From Thermoplasmatota archaeon (GTDB lineage Archaea; Thermoplasmatota; Thermoplasmata; Thermoplasmatales; GCA-001856825): a stretch of 64,000 nt of DNA. The notes under the pieces are model-generated. The model was not told the origin of the DNA, did not search any database, and worked only from the letters and a program-made list of their open reading frames with translations. Below are positions 8,494 through 17,772 of the stretch, piece after piece; the first letter of the stretch is position 1, and every line of letters begins with the position of its first letter. The position numbers were made by a program, and so were the translations under genes. The stretch spans positions 27,025 to 91,024 of the forward strand of contig JAMCUN010000032.1 in the NCBI GenBank assembly GCA_023381415.1, written 5' to 3'.

Positions 8494-10437
8494 TTAAATT
8501 GTGTAATCCGCGACCTGAACGTACGGTACCTTCTGCAGGTTCCAGGAACCCGTTGAAGGGTCCCTCCTCCCAACAGTGAAGCACTTCCACTCCTTGTCAT
8601 CAAGTTTGGGATAATCTGTCCTGTAATAGTATCCAGGCCATCTGGTCTCCTTTCTGAACCTGAGGTGCTCACCGTGTGCTTCGGCAACGGTTATCCTGTG
8701 AACCATTTCCCAGCATCGCATCAGTTCGTGAAGGTTTCTGGCTGCTAGTTTTTCTGAATCCTCCCTCAGCTTCCCTATTCTCTTCAGCCCCTCTGCAAGG
8801 TAGGCATCGCTTGTCCTGTACCATGTGGAGATACCTCCCATGTACTCATCCATGATCTTCTGCAGTCTCCAGAGGGTCTGCTTCGGGAACAGATAGTTCG
8901 GGTTTATCTCCTCAGCCGTTGTTGCATCCTTGAACTGTTCATAGGTTTCCATAGGCTTGAAAACCTTCTTCTTCATCTCAGCTACCTTGGAATCATCTAT
9001 TGTAGGTTCGAAGTTCTGTTCAACTGAGTACCTTACAGCTTCCTTGCCGGCAATTCTCCCTTCTGCAAATGAACCGCTTGAGAATTTATGGGGTGAAGCA
9101 CCTGCATTATCGCCTATAGCGAAGAGCCCTTTAATTGTCGTCATCCTGTTATACTGCAGAGGGAAGAGCGTTTTGTATTCATCAGGCATCAGATCGTCTG
9201 GCCCGCATACCCACAATCCAGCACATCCTGAATGTGAGCCCATCAGGTATGGCTCAGCAGCAGCAATTTCTGACGGAGTCTTATCAGGTTCCACGTCATT
9301 AGCTGCCCACAGCAGGGCCTGGTCAACTGTCATGTCCAAGAAGTCTTCCCATGCTTCGTCAAGAACTTTCTTCGTCTTCTTCGGGTCACCGGCTCCCAAT
9401 TTTCCAATTGCCTCGTCTGTCCTCATCCAGATCGGGCCGCGTCCGTTGACCATTTCCTCTATCATCTGGTGGTTCCTCAGTGGAGTAGGGACTGGCGTGG
9501 CACTTGCGTACGGTTGGTAAGGCGCAATCGTTTCCACGTTCTCAGTGTAATCCTTCCCATATGCATTCGTTGCCTTGCTCTTGAACAGAAGGAACCACGC
9601 ACCAACAGGCCCGTACCCGTCTTTGAATCTTGTCGGTATGAACCTGTGTTCCATCTGTGTTGTATGGGCACCAGCTTCTATTGCCATCGCATAGCCAGAA
9701 CCGGTATTGAATACTGCATACCAGATCCTTCCCATTCCTTCGGCAGTGCTCTTGGGCCTGAAGAGGCCAGTCGCCCCCCCAGTAGCTATGATCACTGTCT
9801 TTGCCTTGAATACGTAGAATATTGGATCCCTGACACTGAACCCCACCGCACCTGCAACTCTCGTGGGGTCATTCTTGTCCATAAGCAGGTGAGTAATGAA
9901 GACCCTTTCGTACAGATTCTCTTCCCCAATTGCCTTCTTAGCCCCTTCTGCAACAATAGGCTTGTAGGACTCCCCGCTGATCATTATCTGCCACCTGCCT
10001 TCCCTCACGTACTTCCCGTTCTCGTCCTTCCACAGTGGCAGTCCCCACTTTTCGAATAAGTGGACGCTATCATCCACATTCCTTGCATAATCAGCAACTA
10101 GGTCTTCCCTCGAGACTCCCATCATGTCCAGATTTACGTATCTGACAAACTCTTCAAGAGCAATGGGTTTATTGTTCGTGAACTGCGACCTATCAGAAAG
10201 TCCCATGTAGCAGTTTATTGCGGAGAGGCCGTGAGCGACTGCTCCACTTCTCTCAATTGCGGCCTTCTCAACCAGTATGACTTTCTTTCCAGCAGCTTTT
10301 GCCCAGTAAGCAGCCTCGAATGCGGCACCGCATCCTGACATCCCTCCTCCAACTATCAGGACATCTGCTTCAACAGTCTTGGTCTTTATGTCAGATTCCT
10401 TGAACGTTTCCACTTTCCTGTACGACTCAACTGCCAT
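8494..10437 (-). CDS. aprA: Adenylylsulfate (APS) reductase alpha subunit
   Basis: VLIVGGGMSGCGAAFEAAYWAKAAGKKVILVEKAAIERSGAVAHGLSAIN flavoprotein signature of AprA; followed by qmoABC. Confidence 0.96.
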   Translation of the reverse strand: MAVESYRKVETFKESDIKTKTVEADVLIVGGGMSGCGAAFEAAYWAKAAGKKVILVEKAAIERSGAVAHGLSAINCYMGLSDRSQFTNNKPIALEEFVRYVNLDMMGVSREDLVADYARNVDDSVHLFEKWGLPLWKDENGKYVREGRWQIMISGESYKPIVAEGAKKAIGEENLYERVFITHLLMDKNDPTRVAGAVGFSVRDPIFYVFKAKTVIIATGGATGLFRPKSTAEGMGRIWYAVFNTGSGYAMAIEAGAHTTQMEHRFIPTRFKDGYGPVGAWFLLFKSKATNAYGKDYTENVETIAPYQPYASATPVPTPLRNHQMIEEMVNGRGPIWMRTDEAIGKLGAGDPKKTKKVLDEAWEDFLDMTVDQALLWAANDVEPDKTPSEIAAAEPYLMGSHSGCAGLWVCGPDDLMPDEYKTLFPLQYNRMTTIKGLFAIGDNAGASPHKFSSGSFAEGRIAGKEAVRYSVEQNFEPTIDDSKVAEMKKKVFKPMETYEQFKDATTAEEINPNYLFPKQTLWRLQKIMDEYMGGISTWYRTSDAYLAEGLKRIGKLREDSEKLAARNLHELMRCWEMVHRITVAEAHGEHLRFRKETRWPGYYYRTDYPKLDDKEWKCFTVGRRDPSTGSWNLQKVPYVQVADYTI

Positions 10438-10440
10438 GCT

Positions 10441-10893
10441 TTACCTCACCTTCTTTCTAATTGTGAACCTTGCAGGGTCCTTGCATTCCCTTCCTCCTGC
10501 GTAGTCCTTTGATTTGAGTTTGTCTAGCGTTGGTGCTTCTATTCCGCCGAAAGGATCAATTGAATCCCAAGGGGTAGTCCTGATGGGGAACTTGAATCTC
10601 TGTACCTTCCCGTTCCTGAATTTTGCTGTCCACATTATGGAGTCTGTCCCTCTCTTTGGAGTAACCTTTGCACCAAGAGGAACAAAGTCCGCATATCCCC
10701 TTACTTCAATTGCATCCTTCGGGCATGTCTTAACGCACGAGTAACATTCCCAGCACTGATCTGGTTCTTGATTGTACGCCTTCATTTTCACGCTGTCAAG
10801 AATCATTAGGTCGTTTGGGCAAATATATTGGCAAGCAGTTCTTGCAAGGGCTTTGCATCCATCACACTTGTTCGGATCAACATAAGTCGGCAT
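10441..10893 (-). CDS. aprB: Adenylylsulfate reductase beta subunit
   Basis: CDGCKALARTACQYICPNDLM and CWECYSCVKTCPKDAIEVRGYADFVPLGA; immediately upstream of aprA. Confidence 0.96.
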   Translation of the reverse strand: MPTYVDPNKCDGCKALARTACQYICPNDLMILDSVKMKAYNQEPDQCWECYSCVKTCPKDAIEVRGYADFVPLGAKVTPKRGTDSIMWTAKFRNGKVQRFKFPIRTTPWDSIDPFGGIEAPTLDKLKSKDYAGGRECKDPARFTIRKKVR

Positions 10894-10912
10894 TCTTAAT
10901 ACATCTCCGCAG

Positions 10913-10987
10913 CCTGACTGCCAGGTGCGCTCAAGTTATAATTCAGCCACCTCGTGATTAAACTCGAGTGTCGCCTGGGGAATCAGG
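10913..10987 (-). promoter_or_regulatory. Imperfect 75-nt hairpin in the predicted aprBA mRNA leader
   Basis: Minus strand: CCTGA...CCAGG...CTCGAGTT...AACTTGAG...CCTGG...TCAGG, nested complementary arms with a G-U wobble that only pairs in the minus-strand RNA. Confidence 0.5.
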
Positions 10988-11026
10988 TTACAACTGATTA
11001 GCTGTACACAATATATGAATTTCAAC

Positions 11027-11040
11027 CCTTACTCATAAGG
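11027..11040 (-). promoter_or_regulatory. CCTTA-N4-TAAGG operator upstream of aprBA-qmoABC, followed by GAAATTCATATAT promoter
   Basis: ccttactcataagg, exact match. Confidence 0.8.
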
Positions 11041-11632
11041 CATTTTGGGGGTGATGCAAATTAGGGATATCGGAAAAAACTATGGAACGAGGCTGTAAAG
11101 ATGAAAGTGTTTAGCAAAGATAGAGATCAGTTCATTGTGAATAGCTAGGCATTTTCCCGATCAATAACAGTTGAAATAAGGACTGACACTATTTCCAAAC
11201 TCATTTGGATTTGCCTGAGCTATTACCCGCATTCCGGCCGCGGTTAGATGGGTGTGAATCTCATTTTTGTGGGATGCATCTCATTCCGGAAGCGTTCATC
11301 TCCAGGATACTGAGGAAAGGGGGAAATGCAATGAACTGAATGATAGAAACGGCAGGTTTCGACTTTCGAGCAATAGGAAGATGAGGGTAAAGAATTGATT
11401 GTTGTATTGCAACCAACACTGAGCAAGGGAAGAGAAGATCCCCTTATTTTCTAAGGTTGTATGTGATAGACATATAAAAGGGAATGAATTGGAATGAATT
11501 CCAATATTTCTGTACCGCAAATTTTGTCTCAGTTCAGATTGAAAGGTTAAGATGGTAGGCGGGAGGGATTGTTCACTGCTGAAGTATGCTATGAATGCAA
11601 GCCAGGCTGGAAAAGTCAGAGGTGGAAATATA

Positions 11633-11646
11633 CCTCATCCCTAAGG
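11633..11646 (+). promoter_or_regulatory. Degenerate operator (9/10 arm positions) upstream of sat
   Basis: cctcatccctaagg. Confidence 0.55.
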
Positions 11647-11721
11647 GTATGTTATTAAGCCAAATTTCAGGATAAATCAACTAGTCCTCGTAAGGGGAAT
11701 TTGAGTCCTGGAGTATGATTT

Positions 11722-12993
11722 ATGATGACGAGTTATGTTGGTCACAACGGAAAAACAATAGTAGACAGGGTAGAGGCCGATGGAAGAGAAGGAAGGTTAG
11801 GCGGGATGCTTACCATTCCTGTGAGAAGAGAAATTGCCCACGAGATAATTAGCTTATCTTATGGCTTCTTCACTCCTCTCGAAGGCTTCATGAACCGAGA
11901 ACAGGTGGAGAGTACGCTGAATGAGATGGAACTGCCGGATGGGACGCTCTGGAGTATTCCAATTGTTTTTGATCTTGCTCCAGAAAAGATATCCGAGTAC
12001 GGACTGCGCTCTGGCGATGAGGTTCTGCTCGAATACGACGGTTCGCCGATCGCAAGGTTTTCGATGGATGATATCTTTGATTACAACACGGATGAAATGT
12101 CAGAAAAGACATACGGTACAAAAGACCTGAAGCATCCGGGAGTTAAAAGGACGCACTCATATCAAGGCAAATTTATTGGGGGTAAAGTAACTCTGGTAAA
12201 TGAGCCAAAATTCAATCCACCTTACGACAGGTTCTGGATGACGCCCAAGCAGCATATCGATGCGTTCAGAAAGAAGAAATGGAAACACATAGTTGCCCAT
12301 CAGACGAGAAATGTTCCTCATACCGGCCACGAGGCGCTGATGAAACAGGCCTGGTTTGCAGCCAATGAGGATATGCCAGTTGACCAGATCAGAACAGGTA
12401 TCCTGGTAAATGCAATCATAGGAGAGAAGAGGGTGGGGGATTACATCGACGAATCGATACTGCTAACACAGGATGCACTGAGGCAGTATGGTTATTTCAG
12501 GGAGGACGTCCACATGGTCACTTTCACACTATGGGACATGAGATATGCCGGGCCGAGGGAAGCGATATTCCATGCAATTCTCAGAACGAACCTAGGTTGC
12601 ACTCACCACATGTTTGGCAGAGACCATGCAGGCGTTGGGAATTTCTACAGGCCATACGACGCACAGGACTTACTGAAGCAGTACAGGGAAAAACTGAGCA
12701 TTAAACCTGTCTTCCTCATGGAAAACTGGTACTGCCCTGAGTGCGCGGAAGTGACGAATGCGTCCGTCTGCGGTCATGAAAAGAAGGCTCAAAATTTCAG
12801 CGGAACATTGCTTAGGAGCATACTGACCGATGGTGTGAAGCCGACAAAGAAGGTCATGAGACCAGAAGTATTCGATGTTGTGATGAAAAGTGCGTCAGAT
12901 TATGGTGTTGGATCACCATTTGTCACGGAGAAGTACCTTGCATCTAGGAGGCCAATTTTCAATCTCAGAAAAATGGAGGTGCAGAAGGCATGA
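11722..12993 (+). CDS. sat: Sulfate adenylyltransferase (ATP sulfurylase)
   Basis: HQTRNVPHTGHE, GRDHAG motifs; Cys/His zinc-type insertion CPECAEVTNASVCGHE. Confidence 0.96.
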   Translation: MMTSYVGHNGKTIVDRVEADGREGRLGGMLTIPVRREIAHEIISLSYGFFTPLEGFMNREQVESTLNEMELPDGTLWSIPIVFDLAPEKISEYGLRSGDEVLLEYDGSPIARFSMDDIFDYNTDEMSEKTYGTKDLKHPGVKRTHSYQGKFIGGKVTLVNEPKFNPPYDRFWMTPKQHIDAFRKKKWKHIVAHQTRNVPHTGHEALMKQAWFAANEDMPVDQIRTGILVNAIIGEKRVGDYIDESILLTQDALRQYGYFREDVHMVTFTLWDMRYAGPREAIFHAILRTNLGCTHHMFGRDHAGVGNFYRPYDAQDLLKQYREKLSIKPVFLMENWYCPECAEVTNASVCGHEKKAQNFSGTLLRSILTDGVKPTKKVMRPEVFDVVMKSASDYGVGSPFVTEKYLASRRPIFNLRKMEVQKA

Positions 12994-13307
12994 CAGGAAA
13001 GGGAAACGTGAAAATCAATGTCTGGATCAACGAGGAACGCCTTGATGCTCTCAGGAAGGCGGGACTGGACAGGCTTGCGAAGGAAGAGTTCGCTGGAATG
13101 ATGCTTCTGGAAGTCACCTGCACGGAAGAGCAGAAGGACAAGCTACTGGAACAGTACCCCACGGCCAAATACGACTCATCTACAACACATTCAATAGAGC
13201 TACTCCCGAGGGAAGTAAAGGATAAGATATTCGAAACATCCTTACAACTGCGCTCCACCGGTCCAGAGGTAATAGAAAATATGCTGTCCAGAGGTGGAGG
13301 TAAATAG
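12990..13307 (+). CDS. Uncharacterised ~105 aa protein overlapping the end of sat
   Basis: ATGA overlap with sat; no family recognised. Confidence 0.75.
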   Translation: MTGKGNVKINVWINEERLDALRKAGLDRLAKEEFAGMMLLEVTCTEEQKDKLLEQYPTAKYDSSTTHSIELLPREVKDKIFETSLQLRSTGPEVIENMLSRGGGK

Positions 13308-13452
13308 GATTTATCGCCCGGAAGAATTGATCTGCCTTCACTTTTCTATATTTTTTCTATATGCTTTTCCTGTATAAACAATGAAAATTGTGGCCCTTTT
13401 TTCAATCCCGCTGATGAAATATCATTGACACTTTCAGGAAGGTAACATCTAC

Positions 13453-13466
13453 CCTCACCGATTAGG
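13453..13466 (+). promoter_or_regulatory. Weak operator-like palindrome (8/10) upstream of tauE-like gene
   Basis: cctcaccgattagg followed by AT-rich ttgataatt. Confidence 0.35.
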
Positions 13467-13515
13467 TCATAACTTGATAATTCAGTTCCATTATAAGGAG
13501 TGGTAGGGGGACTCA

Positions 13516-14373
13516 GTGATCACAATACTCGAATATTTTTTGCTGGTGCTAACTATAGCTTACGCCGCAGGATTCATAGGTGCCCTAGTGGGAATGGGGG
13601 GTGGCGTGATCATCTCTCCCGTGCTCACACTTCTGTTCGGGGTCCCCGTTGCCATAGCGGCTGGAGCCAGTCTACTGGCAGTCATCGGTACTTCCAGCGG
13701 CGCAGGATTTACGGCCTACGGCAAGAACACTCCAGCCAATTATCGAATCGGGCTGCTCCTGATGACAGTAAGCACGGTAGGTGCCATTCTTGGAGCTGTA
13801 ACGACAATATTCCTTTCTAAAAGTATAAGGTCAGAATGGATAATATACATCATTTTTGGGGTTGCCATGATGGCCTGTGCTGCCGCTCTTTTCAGATCCA
13901 AAACAGAAGAAGATGCCGATCAAGCAATCAAAGACCCTCTCGCAACGAAGCTGAACCTTCACTCATCCTATTATGAAGAATCAACAAAGAAAAGGATCAC
14001 GTATTACCCCAGGAACATACCATTCGGAATGGGGCTGAACTTCGTTGCGGGCATTCTGGGAGGGATGTTCGGGATCGGGGGAGGGGCATTCAACAACATC
14101 TCAATGAACGGCATAATGAAATTCCCTATGAAGGTATCTGCGGCAACAAGCAACCTCATCAATGGGGTAACAGCTGCATCGAGTTTCGGAGTATACTACC
14201 TCACTGGAAACGTATATCCGCTGATAGCAGTGCCAGCAGTAATAGGAATCATACTCGGTTCGATTTCTGGGAGACGGGTGCTATCGAAGGCAAAGACACC
14301 CGTGGTGCGTTTTGTGTTCATCGCTATCCTGGTAGCGATAGGTGTTGAAATGATTATGAAAGGGGTGGCATAG
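13516..14373 (+). CDS. Sulfite exporter TauE/SafE family transporter
   Basis: Hydrophobic, GALVGMGGGVIISPVL and GGMFGIGGGAFN repeats typical of TauE/SafE. Confidence 0.88.
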   Translation: MITILEYFLLVLTIAYAAGFIGALVGMGGGVIISPVLTLLFGVPVAIAAGASLLAVIGTSSGAGFTAYGKNTPANYRIGLLLMTVSTVGAILGAVTTIFLSKSIRSEWIIYIIFGVAMMACAAALFRSKTEEDADQAIKDPLATKLNLHSSYYEESTKKRITYYPRNIPFGMGLNFVAGILGGMFGIGGGAFNNISMNGIMKFPMKVSAATSNLINGVTAASSFGVYYLTGNVYPLIAVPAVIGIILGSISGRRVLSKAKTPVVRFVFIAILVAIGVEMIMKGVA

Positions 14374-14374
14374 G

Positions 14375-14779
14375 ATGGATCCAGCTTTACCGAGGATTAT
14401 GACAAGAAAGGTATTGCGATATGGCATATACATCAGCATTGGATTTGCGGTCTTAGGGGCAATTATGATTTTCATTTCATTCAGGTGCATAAATAGCAAT
14501 TTCACCCAGCTGATATCTTCAGGAGGAGTCAACGAGAATCTACTGTCAGCTTTCAGCATATCAGACAATGGAACGAGGTTGTCAGACTTCTTGGCCGGGG
14601 TAGGGATGATAGCACTTGTCGCAATTCCTATAGCCAGGATAGGATTGACAATCTGCGAATTTGCATGCGAAAGGGAAACGTTCTACACTGTAATCGCTGT
14701 CCTGGTCCTGATAGTTCTGGCAATTAGTTTCCTGGTCGTTGGTCCTATGGAAGCCGGATATGGCCTGTTCCACATTTGA
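14375..14779 (+). CDS. DUF1634-family membrane protein
   Basis: Position right after TauE; three predicted TM segments; PIARIGLTICEFACERETFYTVIAVLVLIVLAISF. Confidence 0.75.
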   Translation: MDPALPRIMTRKVLRYGIYISIGFAVLGAIMIFISFRCINSNFTQLISSGGVNENLLSAFSISDNGTRLSDFLAGVGMIALVAIPIARIGLTICEFACERETFYTVIAVLVLIVLAISFLVVGPMEAGYGLFHI

Positions 14780-14988
14780 AAGGAGCTGAAGAGTAATTCA
14801 GTGCGGTGTAATGGGAACGGGGGTTAAGCACGAGAAGAGGGAATTTGCCGGGGAATTGAATGGGATATGTAGGAGAAAGAAGTATGCTCCGCGACATTCA
14901 GGCAGTCTCTGCAAATGATGTAGCAGTGAAAAGGGGTCAAAATGATTCCATAGTTGTCTAAGGAGAAATTTTGGCAATTTCTAGGCCT

Positions 14989-16389
14989 TCATGCAAACTC
15001 GAAGTAGGAGGAAGATTTATCGTCGTAGAATCCCATCTGCCAGGAGTTTGGTGTATTGATCATGTAGGGGGTCATGTAGTAACTGTTAAGTGGCTCAAGG
15101 CCGGAAGGAAGGGTACCGAAAGAGACATTGGATATCGACCCGTTGAAGGAGAAGGAATTGATTCCGGATGGCGTAAATCCTGATATCTCGAGCTGCGTGT
15201 ACGCGGCGCAGAAAGGAGGTCCATCGTATTCCATACTCGCATTCCACCATCTTTCGTTACCGGTTATGTTTTCGTCAACAATCTGGAAGAGGATTGTACG
15301 TTTCTCCATCTCGTAATAAATAGTCATCTGAATTATCGATTTACAAGGGGTTTTGAATCCAGGCATGAAATAATTGTTGACATTCTCCGGATAATATTCT
15401 GCAATTGCATCCTTGCCATTTACGTGCCAGGGTGCTATAACCCCACCAGGGTCAAGATCGATCCCCAGCTGGAAAAAACCGTTGCTTGTCGGATTAGTTG
15501 CGCCCGTATAGTTCATCACATTTATCTGTATGCTGAATGTGTCGTATTGGACTGAACTCCAATTGTCTAGGACTATATCCGCACTTATGATGTCGAAAGG
15601 AGGAAGCAATGAAGCAAGTGACCCGGATCCTTCACCGTACCCCTCCATCACGTTGTACCCAGGGATGTTCCTACCGATCTCATAGCTTGCGAAAATTATG
15701 TCGCTGAAATATACCGTCCCAGAAAGTGACGCCAGTTCTATTCCAGAATACGTATTCCCATAGGGTGCGCTTAAATTAGCAAAGACGTTTGAAGTTCCGT
15801 CCACAAAGACCTGGAGCATCCAGGATGGTTCCAGAAAGGACCCAAGGTTTACGAGGTTTCCTGTTATAAGCAACCATGTTTGCATTTCCTCCAAACCTCC
15901 TTGAAATATCCTAGCAACATGGCCGGCAAACGAACTGACGCTAACCAGGTCACCAGAAACAGAAACGGAGGCAATTATCCTACCAGAAGAATTGGTCACT
16001 GCAAACATGCCTGCTCCAATAGCTGAGTCGACAGCGAATTGAAATGAGACAACAGGGTCATTCGGCACCACATTTCTATCAGTAGCTACCACAGTTCCAG
16101 CAGCTAAAGAAAGAGAAGCCTCTCCCATAAAAGAGGGATTTCCGGTTATAGGAGGAATTTTGGTGCCACTTTCTAAATTCCACCCATAGTCAGCGATGTT
16201 AGTGCCTGAATTGAACAATGAAACATAATCGAAACTTGAGGAGAGAGGTGAAACAGGGACAACTGCCTGGTCGGAGCCAGATGATGAGATAGGGAGGGAG
16301 AATGGCCTTCTTAATTCTTCGCCTACTGTAGAGACTGTTACTATTACAATAATGATCGCCAATGCCTCTATTTTCTTTAAATCAGTCAC
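14989..16389 (-). CDS. Uncharacterised secreted or cell-surface protein
   Basis: N-terminal hydrophobic signal/anchor (ALAIIIVIVTVSTVG), Ser/Thr/Asn-rich beta-type sequence, multiple N-x-S/T sites. Confidence 0.75.
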   Translation of the reverse strand: MTDLKKIEALAIIIVIVTVSTVGEELRRPFSLPISSSGSDQAVVPVSPLSSSFDYVSLFNSGTNIADYGWNLESGTKIPPITGNPSFMGEASLSLAAGTVVATDRNVVPNDPVVSFQFAVDSAIGAGMFAVTNSSGRIIASVSVSGDLVSVSSFAGHVARIFQGGLEEMQTWLLITGNLVNLGSFLEPSWMLQVFVDGTSNVFANLSAPYGNTYSGIELASLSGTVYFSDIIFASYEIGRNIPGYNVMEGYGEGSGSLASLLPPFDIISADIVLDNWSSVQYDTFSIQINVMNYTGATNPTSNGFFQLGIDLDPGGVIAPWHVNGKDAIAEYYPENVNNYFMPGFKTPCKSIIQMTIYYEMEKRTILFQIVDENITGNERWWNASMEYDGPPFCAAYTQLEISGFTPSGINSFSFNGSISNVSFGTLPSGLEPLNSYYMTPYMINTPNSWQMGFYDDKSSSYFEFA

Positions 16390-16879
16390 ACCGATCGCCC
16401 TTTTTTGACTGCCGGAAACACTAATGTTCCAAGCTGTTGACTAAGTTTTGTCCAAACGTATGGACAGTACGGAAAGATGCATCTTCGAATTCACAGTTCT
16501 TAATATCGAGGGGAAAGAAAAGATGAATTCCATACCGGTAAGGGGTAACACATGAGTTTAGTGATTCATGATTTCCACAAGTTTCCACTTATTGGGAAGT
16601 AACTTGTACGGCCTCTGAACGAGTAACTTTGGAGGTCCCAGCCTTATCTTGTAATTTCTAGGTCATCTGTCTAATTGTTTCTTAAGAGGAATATCCATCT
16701 CTCTCCATTATTGATAATCAAGACTGGCTGCAAAGTGGAGCTCCACGACAACGATCAGACTCAGTTGGTATTGTATGCACTTTCATTCACCATTTTCCCA
16801 TGGTTACTGAGGCCTTGGACGGACATCGGAATTGGGCAAATTTCGACAATCTCTTTGATTGTTACATCAGTAGTTTTAC

Positions 16880-16893
16880 CCTTACTGATAAGG
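16880..16893 (+). promoter_or_regulatory. CCTTA-N4-TAAGG operator upstream of SatP-like transporter
   Basis: ccttactgataagg, exact match. Confidence 0.8.
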
Positions 16894-16947
16894 TTTGTTC
16901 CTTAATATGATCAATGAGATTGAACACACATCAGGGGGTATAATCAA

Positions 16948-17613
16948 ATGAGTGAAGAAGTAAAGAAAGGAGATCCAACCGCGCTTGGAATCTTTGCTTA
17001 TGGATTCGGTCTCATGATACTTTCTCTGTATGCTCTCGGAGTGTACAACTGGGGAGAACATCTGACGCTGATGGCTCCAGCCCTTGTCTTCAGCGGCTTG
17101 TTCCTTCTCGTAGCTGCAAACTGGGAATACAACAACGGCAATACTTTCGGAGCTACCGCATTCGGAACATATTCAGGGTTCTTCCTGACGTTTGCTGTGC
17201 TTTCATTCGCCCTGAAACTTGGGTGGGTGACGGATGTTGAGCACGCACATCTGGTAGGAATGATGGCGCTTGCCTTTGTATTCATGACTTTCATATACTG
17301 GGTGGGCAGTTTCAAGATGACTCTGGTCCACAATCTGATGCTGTTCGTGCTCTTGATAACATTCATACTCTGGGCTCTTCCACTGCTCAGTATGACTGAC
17401 GCTTCTACCACCATTCTCGGAAAGATGCCAGGAGCGGTATTTCCAGCTGGAGTTGCAGGAATCATAGACGTTGTGTTCACAACATACCTGGCAGGTGCAG
17501 TCGTCATAAACGATAGGTGGGTAAACGCAGGATCTCGGCCTCCGCTACCCTTATTCCCACTGGGAAAGAAGACGGTAAAGACCAATCAGCCAGTGACACA
17601 TCCCGGAAAGTAG
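16948..17613 (+). CDS. GPR1/FUN34/YaaH (SatP) family acetate/monocarboxylate transporter
   Basis: DPTALGIFAYGFGLMILSLYALGV, six-TM profile, FGTYSGFFLTFAV. Confidence 0.85.
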   Translation: MSEEVKKGDPTALGIFAYGFGLMILSLYALGVYNWGEHLTLMAPALVFSGLFLLVAANWEYNNGNTFGATAFGTYSGFFLTFAVLSFALKLGWVTDVEHAHLVGMMALAFVFMTFIYWVGSFKMTLVHNLMLFVLLITFILWALPLLSMTDASTTILGKMPGAVFPAGVAGIIDVVFTTYLAGAVVINDRWVNAGSRPPLPLFPLGKKTVKTNQPVTHPGK

Positions 17614-17772
17614 GCATAGACCAGGCTCAAAATGCCTGCAGCTATGCCTCTTTTTTTTAATTCTCAATTTTTTCTCCCATTCACGTGTGACAGAAGGACG
17701 CTGTTTCTGAAGCTTAAACTCCGGATTACTTAAATGCGTTGCATTTGATGGAGCACGCAAATTTATCAGAAG

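Noticed and set aside
9469-10059. 196-aa plus ORF antisense to aprA
   Set aside because: Shadow ORF opposite a well-supported gene, as are the other long antisense ORFs (e.g. 777-1121, 47048-47806, 45308-45796).
16675-16905. 76-aa hydrophobic plus-strand ORF before the SatP-like gene
   Set aside because: Overlaps the conserved operator and promoter; no family resemblance.
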